Of a stretch of 64,000 bases of DNA, positions 17,775 to 26,721 are shown one piece after another. The notes beneath the pieces are model-generated. The model did no database searches, was not told the origin of the DNA, and saw nothing but the letters and a program-made list of their open reading frames with translations. The DNA comes from JBOFOR01 sp051654865. GTDB taxonomy: Bacteria; Bacillota; Clostridia; Peptostreptococcales; Peptostreptococcaceae. Each line of letters starts with the position of its first letter. The stretch's first letter is position 1. A program made the position numbers and the translations under genes. The stretch lies in assembly GCA_051654865.1 (NCBI GenBank), contig JBOFYV010000053.1:166617-230616 (forward strand), given 5' to 3'.

Positions 17775-18647
17775 TTATAAAATGCTAATACTATATGTAC
17801 ATTCAAATGTTTTTCCTATTTCTAATGTGTTCATGCCTAGCTTTTCTTCATATTTTTTATTTCCATTTACTCTATCAGCGATTCCATACCATGGCTCTAT
17901 ACAAACAAATGGTGCTATTGTATTGCTTTCATTGTAGTATGGACTCCAGATTCCTACAAATGGGAATTTTTTGAAAGAAACGCTTATCTTATCTGAACTA
18001 TTATAAGAATTAATTGATATTTCTTCAACTCCTGAATATATCAATGCATCATTTTTAAATGTTTCAGGTGTTATGTCTATTTTTTCTACAGTGTCTATAT
18101 TTTCACACCCATCTACATGCGGTCCATTTAATTTATATTCTTTTACTTTATCTTCACATTTAAATGTTAAGTAATAATCTTGTAGTTTATCTTCTTTGTT
18201 GAATGGTACATTAAAAGCAGGATGTGCCCCTATTGAGAATAACATTTCTTTATCATCTACATTCTCTACTTTCCAAGTAACATCTACTGTAGAATTATTT
18301 AATGTATATATTATATTTAACTTAAATTTAAATGGATATTTTTTTAAAGTTTCATCACTATACATTAAAGAGTATTCAACTCTATTATCCGTTTTACTTA
18401 CTAATTCAAACTCCATATCTCTAGCAAAACCATGTTGTCCCATTTCACATCTTTGACCATTTATATATGTTTCATTATCATTTAATTTTCCAACTATCGG
18501 GAATAATACAGGCGAATATCTTCCCCAGTATTTACTATCACCATTCCATAAATATTCTTTGTTATTCTCTTTAGAGAATATTCTGCTTAATTCAGCACCA
18601 TGATTATTAATTTGAATTAACATTTTGCTATTTTCTAATTTGTTCAT
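17775..18647 (-). CDS. Aldose 1-epimerase family protein (LacX/YphB-like)
   Basis: This is a 290-residue galactose-mutarotase-fold protein. NNHGAELSRIF, the WGRYSPVLFPIVG block, GQHGFAR and FSIGAHPAFNVPF are the conserved motifs, and the two His residues in HGFAR and GAHPAF correspond to the catalytic and binding histidines. Family members interconvert sugar anomers or hexose-6-phosphate anomers in the cytoplasm; the exact sugar is unclear. The gene is monocistronic with its own terminator. The start is at an ATG preceded by a weak AAGGAAC/GGTGA region. Confidence 0.88.
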   Translation of the reverse strand: MNKLENSKMLIQINNHGAELSRIFSKENNKEYLWNGDSKYWGRYSPVLFPIVGKLNDNETYINGQRCEMGQHGFARDMEFELVSKTDNRVEYSLMYSDETLKKYPFKFKLNIIYTLNNSTVDVTWKVENVDDKEMLFSIGAHPAFNVPFNKEDKLQDYYLTFKCEDKVKEYKLNGPHVDGCENIDTVEKIDITPETFKNDALIYSGVEEISINSYNSSDKISVSFKKFPFVGIWSPYYNESNTIAPFVCIEPWYGIADRVNGNKKYEEKLGMNTLEIGKTFECTYSISIL

Positions 18648-18848
18648 TTCTTCACCAAGTTCCTTTTTATAATATTATTCTTCTTAATTATATTTATTTT
18701 ACTCTGTTTTAGCAATAGTCTTTCTTTTAACAATACCTAAATTTGTCATATTTATAAAGATTCATATAATTTAAAGGTTATTCATATACTTTGGAAGAAG
18801 TATACTTTGTGTGTTTATACTTAGATACAAAATTGAGAGGAGTTTTTT

Positions 18849-19748
18849 ATGAATTTTATAAGTAAAGAGAGTTGTAACTATATTTTATCAAAAGATAATA
18901 GGGCTGTATTAAATATTAAAGCTGGTGATACTGTGACATTTGAAACGTATGACTGCTTTAGCAATCAATTAAAAAATGATGATGATAGTGTTTGTGATAT
19001 TGATTTTGATAGAGTAAATCCTGCTACAGGACCGCTATACATAGAGGAAGCTAAAGAAAATCAAACTCTAAAGGTATATATAAAATCTATCGATATATTA
19101 GATCAAGCTGTAGTTACAACTGGAAATAATGTGGGTGTTCTTGGTCACTTACTAGAAGATAGAAGCCATAAGATTTTAAAAATAAAAGATGACAAAGCTA
19201 TATTTAATAATATAGAGCTTAAGCTAAATAAAATGATTGGAGTTATAGGTGTAGCTCCTAAGGATGACGGTGTAAACTGTGGTACTCCAGGAAGTCATGG
19301 TGGAAATATGGACTGTAAAATCATAGGTGAAGATGCTACTATCTATTTCCCAGTCTACCATGATGGTGCTCTATTATCTATGGGAGATGTTCATGCTGTT
19401 ATGGGTGATGGTGAAATAGGTGTAAGTGGAGCTGAGATAGGAGCTAAAGTTACTGTTGAGGTTGATGTACTAGATAGTGTTACTATAAAAAATCCAGTAG
19501 TCGAGACAAAAAAAGCTTATTATACAATTGCCTCTGCTTTAACTTTAGATGAAGCTTATAAAATAGCTGTTGAAGATATGTTTGACTTACTTAGCCAAAA
19601 TTGTAGTCTACCTAAGGATGAATTAATAATGTTAATGAGTTTAACTGGTGACATAGAAGTATGTCAGGTTGTTGATCCATTGAAGACTATAAGATTTAAA
19701 ATGAAGAAAAAATTATTAAATAAATTAGATGTTGATAAATTGATATAG
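18849..19748 (+). CDS. Acetamidase/formamidase family protein
   Basis: The 299-residue protein matches the FmdA/AmdA family: AGDTVTFETYDCF near the N-terminus, RVNPATGPLYIEEA, IGVAPKDDGVNCGTPGSHGGNMD, and GALLSMGDVHAVMGDGEI. Conserved His and Asp residues in the last two blocks bind the metal. Such enzymes hydrolyse formamide or short-chain amides to ammonia and carboxylate. AGAGGAG precedes the ATG. An inverted AAGTATA/TATACTT repeat lies 26-51 bases upstream (18798-18822) and may be promoter or operator sequence. Confidence 0.9.
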   Translation: MNFISKESCNYILSKDNRAVLNIKAGDTVTFETYDCFSNQLKNDDDSVCDIDFDRVNPATGPLYIEEAKENQTLKVYIKSIDILDQAVVTTGNNVGVLGHLLEDRSHKILKIKDDKAIFNNIELKLNKMIGVIGVAPKDDGVNCGTPGSHGGNMDCKIIGEDATIYFPVYHDGALLSMGDVHAVMGDGEIGVSGAEIGAKVTVEVDVLDSVTIKNPVVETKKAYYTIASALTLDEAYKIAVEDMFDLLSQNCSLPKDELIMLMSLTGDIEVCQVVDPLKTIRFKMKKKLLNKLDVDKLI

Positions 19749-19765
19749 TTTATATATGAAAAATA

Positions 19766-19798
19766 AGAAAGGAAAATACACATATATTTTCCTTTTCT
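19766..19798 (+). terminator. Terminator between convergent amidase and ABC genes
   Basis: AGAAAGGAAAATA pairs with TATTTTCCTTTTCT across a short loop and is followed by ATTTTT. It may serve both convergent units. Confidence 0.75.
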
Positions 19799-19827
19799 AT
19801 TTTTCAATAATATTATTTTTTATTTGA

Positions 19828-20448
19828 TTATATTTCTTTATTTTTAAATAAGTTTAAAGAAAGGAAAGCAGATAGTGTTAATGAAAATGCTGCAGTTATA
19901 ATAGAAATAATAAATGCATTTTTTTCTATTATATCAATTATTCTACTAATATTTCCAAATGAAATATTTTCACCAAAAACCATTATTAGAACAGATGGTA
20001 TCACCATTACCGCAACCATAATAAACCTTCCTTTTTCAGAACCATATTTTATGATAATAGGCATTATAATAGATAGCATTACCATTGATATTGCCCAAAA
20101 TATGATAGGCATATTTATTACACTATTAAATAAACCATTATCTATGAAGCTTAACATCGAAGTTATCAAAAGTCCTACAGTAGATAAACCTATTCCTAAA
20201 AAATATTTGCTCAAAACTATATCTTTACGGCTTACAGGCATTGTTAACAAGTATTTATCCCAGTTTACTTTTTCATCATATGCCATAGCTGTTAATGGCA
20301 TCATAACACACATTAAAGCTACTACTGCCATTAATATATTTACATCTTTACTGACAAAAGTTATAGCTATATAGATAGATATAAATAAAACATAAACTTT
20401 TAGCTCTTTTCTTAAATTTAGTAAATCCTTTAGTATTAAACCTAGCAT
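19828..20448 (-). CDS. ABC-2 type transporter permease
   Basis: The 206-residue protein has six membrane segments and the short cytoplasmic loop WDKYLLTMPVSRKDIVLSKY typical of ABC2_membrane_5-type permeases from GntR-linked exporters. It overlaps the end of the ATPase gene by 7 bases and has its own AAGGAGG site inside that gene, so the pair is translationally coupled. It should form the membrane half of an exporter; in related operons this helps resist cell-envelope stress or antimicrobial peptides. Confidence 0.88.
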   Translation of the reverse strand: MLGLILKDLLNLRKELKVYVLFISIYIAITFVSKDVNILMAVVALMCVMMPLTAMAYDEKVNWDKYLLTMPVSRKDIVLSKYFLGIGLSTVGLLITSMLSFIDNGLFNSVINMPIIFWAISMVMLSIIMPIIIKYGSEKGRFIMVAVMVIPSVLIMVFGENISFGNISRIIDIIEKNAFIISIITAAFSLTLSAFLSLNLFKNKEI

Positions 20449-21293
20449 CCTACATCCTCCTTAACATAATAAAGCATTATATCTTCTATAGATGCATTAT
20501 CTACTATATAATTTCTGGGCATTTCTTCTTTAAGTACTAAAGCTTCAGCACTGAAACTACTTTTTCGGTAGCTGATAATACTATCTCTGTCTATTAAGTC
20601 CAAGTCCTCATTGCTACATTTTAATATCCCATATTTTTCACTAAGTTCATCCTTAGCTTCATTAAATACTAATTTCCCTCTATGAATAAAGGCTATATAG
20701 TCACAAATTTTCTCAAGATCACTTAATATATGTGAAGAAATAAGTACTGTGTGGCTTTCATCTTGAACAAAATCCCAAAATACGTCTAATATTTCTTCCC
20801 TTGCCACAGGGTCAAGTCCTGAAGTAGCTTCATCTAGTATAAGTACCTTAGGATTATGAGATAAAGCTACAGCTATAGATAACTTCATTTTCATTCCTTT
20901 TGAAAATTCCTTAATTATCTTCTTCTTTGGTAGTGCAAATCTACTAATATACTTATTGAAGGTTTTACTATCCCATGTTTTATATACATTTTTTAGTATT
21001 TTCTCTATATGTGTAATATTTAACTCTTCAGGAAAGCATGAATCATCAAATACTACACCTATTTGTTCTTTAAAATCTTTATCTATAGTTGTACTATCCT
21101 TACCTAATATTTTTATAGTACCACTATCTTTTTTTATGATATCTAACATTAACTTAATAGTAGTACTTTTCCCTGCTCCATTTTCACCTATAATTCCCAT
21201 AATACATCCTGATGGAATTACTAAGTTCAACTTATCTATTTTAAATCCATCATATAATTTACATAAGTTTTTAATCTCTATTGCATTTTCCAA
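20442..21293 (-). CDS. ABC transporter ATP-binding protein
   Basis: The 283-residue protein has Walker A GENGAGKST, signature FSKGMKMKL, Walker B VLILDEATSGLDP and a switch His in LISSHI. The C-terminal tail of about 70 residues is typical of BcrA/YtrB-type ATPases. It energises the permease encoded by the overlapping downstream gene. The regulator gene lies 2 bases upstream, giving a GntR-ATPase-permease operon. AAGGAGGGG precedes the ATG. Confidence 0.93.
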   Translation of the reverse strand: MENAIEIKNLCKLYDGFKIDKLNLVIPSGCIMGIIGENGAGKSTTIKLMLDIIKKDSGTIKILGKDSTTIDKDFKEQIGVVFDDSCFPEELNITHIEKILKNVYKTWDSKTFNKYISRFALPKKKIIKEFSKGMKMKLSIAVALSHNPKVLILDEATSGLDPVAREEILDVFWDFVQDESHTVLISSHILSDLEKICDYIAFIHRGKLVFNEAKDELSEKYGILKCSNEDLDLIDRDSIISYRKSSFSAEALVLKEEMPRNYIVDNASIEDIMLYYVKEDVGC

Positions 21294-21295
21294 TT

Positions 21296-21670
21296 TTACC
21301 CCTCCTTATATACTAACGTTAGCATTTCTACTAACTCCTCTAAGTTTATTCCACATACTTTTGAAGCTTCGCATATCTTTTGCATATGCTCTTCAATAGT
21401 TCTTAGATGTTCTTCTCTTATAAAGTCGACATTTTGTGCCCCTACAAAACTTCCTTTACCTGTAATTGATACTATAAAACCTCCTTTTTCTAATTCTTCA
21501 TAAGCTCTTTTGGTTGTGATCAAACTTACCCTTAACTCTTTTGCTAATAACCTCATAGAAGGAAGTGCATCCCCTTCTCTAAGTTCTCCCGAGAGTATCA
21601 AGTTTTTTATCTGCAAGTATATTTGTTCATATATTGGTTGACCACTTGAATTACTTATTATAATATTCAA
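21296..21670 (-). CDS. GntR family regulator, YtrA subfamily
   Basis: The 124 residues carry an N-terminal winged helix (PIYEQIYLQIKNLILSG, LPSMRLLAKELRVSLITTKRAYEELEKGGFI) and a short C-terminal dimerisation helix, the layout of YtrA-type GntR repressors that control ABC exporter operons. The start is a TTG at 21670: AGGTGA lies 7 bases upstream and no ATG is nearby, while the protein begins exactly where family members do. A 15-bp inverted repeat upstream is the likely operator for autoregulation. Confidence 0.9.
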   Translation of the reverse strand: MNIIISNSSGQPIYEQIYLQIKNLILSGELREGDALPSMRLLAKELRVSLITTKRAYEELEKGGFIVSITGKGSFVGAQNVDFIREEHLRTIEEHMQKICEASKVCGINLEELVEMLTLVYKEG

Positions 21671-21705
21671 AAGTTAATCACCTCTTTATATATAATGTAT
21701 TTATT

Positions 21706-21740
21706 TTTATATTGTATATATACATTATATACAATATAAA
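21706..21740 (-). promoter_or_regulatory. Inverted repeat, likely YtrA-type operator
   Basis: Two 15-base arms (TTTATATTGTATATA and its complement, 5-base spacer) lie 36-70 bases upstream of the GntR start codon. YtrA-family regulators bind such dyads in their own promoters. The assignment to this regulator is inferred from position. Confidence 0.6.
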
Positions 21741-21806
21741 TAGTAATTGCTACTATTTTATATACATTTTTTTCAAATAAATATAATTTATCAGTATACA
21801 AAAAGA

Positions 21807-21838
21807 CTATGGTAAAATTCTCTTTAACCATAGTCTGG
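21807..21838 (-). terminator. Terminator-like hairpin downstream of the decayed region
   Basis: AGACTATGGTAAA pairs with TTAACCATAGTCT across about 6 bases. It lies past the last remnant of the decayed genes and probably was their terminator. Confidence 0.65.
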
Positions 21839-21900
21839 TAATTCAATTAAATATTAAATTTTATAAATCTTTAGTTTTTATGTTTTGTTAGATTTAATTA

Positions 21901-22050
21901 CTAAGAATACTGATAAAAATTCCATATAATAAATACTATTGGTACTTGAACACCGATTAAACTTATATAACTATTTACTCTTGAAGATACGCTCATAGAT
22001 ATAATCGCTACTATAACTCCAATCCCAATATATATAGGGAATAATTCTTA
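21901..22050 (-). pseudogene. Remnant of a membrane protein C-terminus
   Basis: Reading backwards from about 22047 to a stop at 21901-21903 gives about 49 residues of hydrophobic sequence (containing FPIYIGIGVIVAIIS and PIVFIIWNFYQYS) with two likely membrane helices. A TAA stop sits a few codons before it and there is no start codon or ribosome binding site. It looks like the tail of a membrane protein left after a deletion. The parent family is not identified. Confidence 0.45.
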
Positions 22051-22055
22051 CTTAT

Positions 22056-22668
22056 TTAAGATTTTGTTTTATCTAATAAATTCTTTGTGGTTAATTCTGG
22101 TATTTTGTAAACTATTTTTTCTTCTTTATTTTCATAAGTAGTATAATTGTTTTCATATAGAGTTATTATCGTTCCCTCGTTATCTTTTAATATTATATAT
22201 GGACTACTTTCTACGCCTTTAGTTTTAGTTTCCTCCCAATTGTACGATTCTAAAACCTCAGATTATTTATAAAAGCACTTAATATATAAGTATCGATACT
22301 AGTCGAAGCTTCGTGCCCTTCATTTATTCTCTCCATTGGAGAATAATTAATTAATACACCTTTGATTGGTAGTTCCCTTAATTTAGCTTTTCTATAGTCA
22401 ATATCTTTATAATTATTTTTTACTAAATCAATAATATACTTACATTAGCATTATAGTTTTTAATACTATAACTTCTATATTCTAGTGTATTGTAGATAAA
22501 TCCATTTACAAACCCAACTGCTAATATAGAAATTCCTAAAACTGCACATTTATGTTTTGTAGTTTTGTTTATTCTTTCTTTGTTTCTCATTCCAAAGTTA
22601 TATATTATAAATCCTATTGGTATAACAATCGGAAATGCAAGAAAGCCATTTATTCTCCCCTTTACCAA
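22056..22668 (-). pseudogene. Frameshifted gene for a small membrane-anchored protein
   Basis: An intact start (MVKGRINGFLAFP) gives two N-terminal membrane helices, then the frame stops at about 22423. The next frame continues with IDLVKNNYKDIDYRKAKL and SPMERINEGHEAS up to about 22260, and a third shift continues with EVLESYNWEETKTKG and PELTTKNLLDKTKS to a stop at 22056. The three pieces join into one plausible protein of about 200 residues, so the gene has suffered two frameshifts. The start overlaps the stop of the MutS-like gene by 7 bases, so it was the last gene of that operon. I do not recognise the family. Confidence 0.65.
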
Positions 22669-24332
22669 GTACCTACTTCTAAAAAATTCTTTGCTCTATT
22701 TTCAGCCTTTTCAACTATTATTTCATCATAACCCATAAACTCTAGTAGCTTTATAGCATTTCTAGTCATTGCTCTTCCTTTATGTAATTTATAATCAAAT
22801 TGTATGTCCTTGTTAGTTATTTTTTCTTCAAAATGATAATTTTCAAACTCTTCCTCTAGTAAGTGAGTAAGCTCTATATCATGAGTAGCAGCAAAACATA
22901 TTGAGTTTCTACTGCCTATAAAGTTTAACACTTCACAAGATGATGAAATTCTTTCTATAGTGTTTGTCCCTCTAAGTATTTCATCTACAAAACATAAAGT
23001 AGGTATATCCTTATTCATATTATCTAATATCCTTTTTAAGGATTTAATTTCAACAATATAGTAACTTTCATTACTGAAAATATCATCCTTTAATGCCATA
23101 GATGTGTATATATTAAAATATGAAGATTCATAGTTTTTAGCAGTCGTTGTATAAATAGTTTGAGCTAATATTGCATTTACTGCTACTGTTTTTATGAATG
23201 TAGATTTACCTGATGCATTTGACCCTGTTAGTAATACGCCCTTATTAAACTTACCACTATTTGCTACCGGTTCTTTTATTAGTGGATGATATATATCTAC
23301 AAAATCTAGTTTATTTTCACTTTTTAGATTAGATTTGGTTAATTTAGGTAATACATAGTACTCTAAACTGTCTCTAAAAGATGCTACACCTATTAGTGCA
23401 TCAATAGTACCTACATAGTCATAAATAGATTTAAAGTTTTCAGATTTTTTTATTACTGTGTTTTTTACCTTTTCATAATTTTTTAAATCTGATAAAAATA
23501 TCATTTTTGTATATTCACTAAATACATCTACATCTGAAAGTAATGCTTTGGTATTGTGACCTACGTATTTATTTTTTATATTTTTTACAGCTTCTAAATC
23601 TTTCTCAATATTATTTAAGTTACTATCTATTTCTTTTATATTTAAATTCTTTATTTTATTAGCTGATTTTATTAAAGATATCATATATGTAAATCCATCT
23701 GTATTATATTGGTACTTTTTATTATTTTGACTAATATAGATATTAAGTACAATAGATGCTGCAACTAATATTAAAAAGTATCCATTTACAAATATTAATA
23801 ACGTACTTATTATAGGAAGGTATGATAAAATTGTATATTCTAGTAATTTGCTTTTACTATTGTCTACTTCATTAAATAAACAATTGGTAGTAAATAAATC
23901 ATCACTTTGTCCTAATTTACCTAAGATAAACTGTACTTCTTTTCTTTTAGCTTCGTTTTCTCTAAAGTACTCTATTATTTTATTTCTCTTATTTAGGCTT
24001 TCTTCTTCATATAGTGGATTTCTTAGTATATCATAAAGTACTTCAATACCTGCACTACACTGTGTGTTGTTTATCTTCTTGAATATATCATCCATACTAA
24101 GATCATTCCAAGTGATATCATCTATTGATAAATTTTCGTTTTTATTTCTAAAGTAACTACTTGCACTATCCATTTTTATTTTTACTTCACTTAAATCGAT
24201 TTCTTTTCCATATTCTGTTTCTATTTTGTTTTTTATATATTTAAGTCTTTTTATATAATCAAGTATAGATATGGATATTCCAATTAGGATAATTACTCCT
24301 ACCCCTATTATAAATGCTATTAATTCCTTCAT
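22662..24332 (-). CDS. Membrane-anchored MutS-like ATPase
   Basis: The 556-residue protein begins with a membrane helix (about 3-25), has two more hydrophobic segments near 170-205, a helical lever region, and a C-terminal MutS domain V ATPase with Walker A GSNASGKST (about 366-374) and Walker B CFVDEILRGTNT. The mismatch-binding N-terminal domains of true MutS are absent, so it is not a mismatch repair enzyme. Homologues are widespread in Firmicutes, often beside XRE regulators, with unknown role. Here the XRE-TPR gene lies 14 bases upstream, and a decayed membrane protein gene follows with overlap. Confidence 0.88.
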   Translation of the reverse strand: MKELIAFIIGVGVIILIGISISILDYIKRLKYIKNKIETEYGKEIDLSEVKIKMDSASSYFRNKNENLSIDDITWNDLSMDDIFKKINNTQCSAGIEVLYDILRNPLYEEESLNKRNKIIEYFRENEAKRKEVQFILGKLGQSDDLFTTNCLFNEVDNSKSKLLEYTILSYLPIISTLLIFVNGYFLILVAASIVLNIYISQNNKKYQYNTDGFTYMISLIKSANKIKNLNIKEIDSNLNNIEKDLEAVKNIKNKYVGHNTKALLSDVDVFSEYTKMIFLSDLKNYEKVKNTVIKKSENFKSIYDYVGTIDALIGVASFRDSLEYYVLPKLTKSNLKSENKLDFVDIYHPLIKEPVANSGKFNKGVLLTGSNASGKSTFIKTVAVNAILAQTIYTTTAKNYESSYFNIYTSMALKDDIFSNESYYIVEIKSLKRILDNMNKDIPTLCFVDEILRGTNTIERISSSCEVLNFIGSRNSICFAATHDIELTHLLEEEFENYHFEEKITNKDIQFDYKLHKGRAMTRNAIKLLEFMGYDEIIVEKAENRAKNFLEVGTW

Positions 24333-24346
24333 ATTACACCCCTATT

Positions 24347-25474
24347 TTAGATTCTAGCTATTTTTCTTAATTCTGTTACTATCTCTGCAAATCTATTATT
24401 ATCTTTGATACTTTCAAATTGTATGTCTAAAGTTACAACTAAATTTTCAATAGCTATCTTTAATGCGCTTTCACTATTTATTTGGTTTTTATCTGGTAAA
24501 TAATTAAAACACCAAACTTGGTTAGTCTCAATAATGCCTTCTTTAACTCCATACTTTATGTTTTCTAACATTTTTTCTAAGTTTAATATAGCACTTTCTA
24601 TATCTCCTTCTTTCATATACATCTCTGATAATATTAAATAATTTGCATCTAAAAACATTAATCTTTTTCCTTCTGGATTCAGTAGTTCTTTTATTTTCAT
24701 CGATAGATCAACATATCTTTTAGCTATATTAGTATCTATATGCTCTTTTAATATATTTTTATTTGAGTTATAATAAGTTGCTGCTAACATACTACAACTA
24801 GAGTACATATCTGCTAATCCATATAGCACATTGTTTTGCAATACTTTTCTTGCTTCTTCTATATTTCCTTGTTCTACATAAATGGATGACAATATAGTAT
24901 GTGGATTTACTTCTGGCTTGTGAATTTTCTTTAAGCATGCTTCTGCTTTATCAAATTTTTCAAGTATCATATAATTTGAACTTAATTGAAATAACGATTG
25001 TTCTATCAATTTAATATCATTAGATTCATTAACTATTTCTTCAAGTAATTCTATACATCGACCTCTCCATTTTGTAACTTTGTCTTCTTCATTATTTAGT
25101 AAATTACACATATTGTATATTCTACATAAATTAAACTTTAATAAATAACTCTGAGGATATTTATTAATATACTTTTCACATAAATTTGTTGCTTTAATTA
25201 GTTCACCTTGGTTTATTAATATTTCACATTCTTCTACTATTTTATTTATATCCTCTTGTGTAAGGGTTATTTTAAAATTCATAAGATCATCTATAGTTAC
25301 ATTAAAAAATCTAGCCAATGTAGGAAGTGTTACTATATCTGGATAAGATGATCCGCTTTCCCATTTAGATATTGCTGCTGTTGAAATACCTATATGATTT
25401 GCCAACTGTTCTTGTGTTATTTTATTTTGTTTTCTAAGTCTTTGGATTACTTCACCTATTTTCAATTTGTCCAT
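24347..25474 (-). CDS. XRE family regulator with TPR-like repeats
   Basis: Residues 6-60 form an XRE helix-turn-helix (IGEVIQRLRKQNKITQEQLA, ISTAAISKWESG, SYPDIVTLPTLA). The remaining 310 residues are helical repeats of the TPR type, as in peptide- or partner-sensing regulators of Firmicutes. It is cotranscribed with the MutS-like ATPase 14 bases downstream. A promoter with TTGAAG (25541-25546), a 17-base spacer and TATAAT (25518-25523) precedes it, with a 35-bp palindrome further upstream that may be its own binding site. GGGGAG precedes the ATG. Confidence 0.88.
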   Translation of the reverse strand: MDKLKIGEVIQRLRKQNKITQEQLANHIGISTAAISKWESGSSYPDIVTLPTLARFFNVTIDDLMNFKITLTQEDINKIVEECEILINQGELIKATNLCEKYINKYPQSYLLKFNLCRIYNMCNLLNNEEDKVTKWRGRCIELLEEIVNESNDIKLIEQSLFQLSSNYMILEKFDKAEACLKKIHKPEVNPHTILSSIYVEQGNIEEARKVLQNNVLYGLADMYSSCSMLAATYYNSNKNILKEHIDTNIAKRYVDLSMKIKELLNPEGKRLMFLDANYLILSEMYMKEGDIESAILNLEKMLENIKYGVKEGIIETNQVWCFNYLPDKNQINSESALKIAIENLVVTLDIQFESIKDNNRFAEIVTELRKIARI

Positions 25475-25517
25475 CTTTATATCTCCCCTTGATTGTTTGC
25501 TTATTCTTTATAGATTA

Positions 25518-25592
25518 ATTATATTTTACTTACTCTTATACTTCAATAGAGGTAAAGTTAACTTATAATTTAAAAATTTAACCTATAGTTAA
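25518..25592 (-). promoter_or_regulatory. Promoter and 35-bp palindrome upstream of the XRE-TPR gene
   Basis: The minus strand has TTGAAG at 25541-25546 and TATAAT at 25518-25523 with a 17-base spacer, a good sigma-A promoter. Upstream at 25558-25592 is a near-perfect dyad (half-site TTAACTATAGGTTAAA), centred about 64 bases before the expected transcription start. That position suits an activator or an upstream autoregulatory site. Confidence 0.55.
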
Positions 25593-25597
25593 TATAA

Positions 25598-25641
25598 AAG
25601 TAGTAATATTTAGATATTTATTAACCTAAACATTACTACTT
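25598..25641 (-). terminator. Terminator after the CPBP protease gene
   Basis: Sixteen-base arms (AAGTAGTAATGTTTAG on the minus strand) pair across a 12-base loop, followed by TTTATATT. It lies 25 bases past the stop at 25667. Confidence 0.75.
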
Positions 25642-25666
25642 CTCCTTCATACTTTTTAACTCTAGT

Positions 25667-26668
25667 TTATATATTGCATTCATCCATAGTATTCGATTTG
25701 TACTCTTTTGTAAGTAAGAATGGTAAGAATAATATAGCATTAACTACAATTGACATTATAAGTGTTTCTAATGTAATCACAGATTCATAACTTCCACTAA
25801 GTATAATAGAAATACTATTGTTCACTAAGTGTATTAATATTGGTGCCCATATATTTTCAGTTTTCATATATGCATATCCTAAGAATACTCCTAGTATCAT
25901 ACAAAATGCTATATGATTAATTACACAATATATTGGTGTTTGTGGGCTATATAATGTAAAGCAAAGTGGTAAATGCCATATTCCCCAGATTACTCCTAGT
26001 ATTAAAACTCCATACTTCTTACCATAAATCTTTTGTAGCCTTGGCTGAAGAAAATACCTCCATCCAAACTCTTCTCCAAAAAATAAATTGAACGCTAGGG
26101 CAAAGTTTGAAATCAAGGACATTATAGCTAATGGAATAGTTTCTTCTATATTTACAATACTATCACTATTTATCATTATACTCATAGCTATTTTTATGAT
26201 AATAATTACCACAAATATTAATACTACAATTAAAACTTTTTTAATATTTTTACCTAATGATAAATTGATTTCTTCAAGTTTCTCTCTATTGTATATAGTA
26301 TTGTATATAATACTCCACACAATAAACAAAGATACGACTATATCTATTACTGGTGATAGATATATACTGTTAAATACCACGGCTTCTAATACAGATAATA
26401 CTAACCTCACTATGGTAGTTATGGCAAATACTCTAAAAAATCTCTCTACTATTGGATTAAACTCGACCTTAGAAACCTTCTTCAAAACAACAATTACTGA
26501 AAATGCTGGAATGTACATAAATAATCCACCAAAGTTTTGTACAAGCAAGCTACCATTTTGCTTTGACGCTGATGTAAATACAAAAATAGATATAAAAGCA
26601 ATAAGCACAAAGTTTATTAATAAAAAATTTTTTATCTCCTGCTTTATATTTTTAATATTTGAATCCAT
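25667..26668 (-). CDS. CPBP family intramembrane metalloprotease
   Basis: The 333-residue protein has about eight membrane helices and the CPBP (Abi/Rce1-like) motifs: EEFGWRYFLQP (about 199-209) with the Glu-Glu pair and Arg, IWHLPL with the metal-binding His, and a last HIAFCMILG motif. Such proteases process prenylated or peptide substrates, and in Firmicutes they often give self-immunity to peptide bacteriocins. It lies 53 bases downstream of an Agr-type histidine kinase gene in the same direction, so a peptide-signalling or bacteriocin-immunity role is plausible. Confidence 0.9.
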   Translation of the reverse strand: MDSNIKNIKQEIKNFLLINFVLIAFISIFVFTSASKQNGSLLVQNFGGLFMYIPAFSVIVVLKKVSKVEFNPIVERFFRVFAITTIVRLVLSVLEAVVFNSIYLSPVIDIVVSLFIVWSIIYNTIYNREKLEEINLSLGKNIKKVLIVVLIFVVIIIIKIAMSIMINSDSIVNIEETIPLAIMSLISNFALAFNLFFGEEFGWRYFLQPRLQKIYGKKYGVLILGVIWGIWHLPLCFTLYSPQTPIYCVINHIAFCMILGVFLGYAYMKTENIWAPILIHLVNNSISIILSGSYESVITLETLIMSIVVNAILFLPFLLTKEYKSNTMDECNI

Positions 26669-26721
26669 CTCATTACCCCCATTTAATAAATTTTATATCC
26701 TTACATTCTTTAAGTAATTTT

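Noticed and set aside
26088..26717. Plus-strand frame of 209 codons
   Set aside because: It lies wholly antisense to the CPBP protease gene, whose motifs are intact; no ribosome binding site or family resemblance supports it.
26669..26721. AgrD-like signal peptide gene between the CPBP and kinase genes
   Set aside because: The 53-base gap is too short for a precursor with its own ribosome binding site, and no short frame with a Cys/Ser-containing core is visible.
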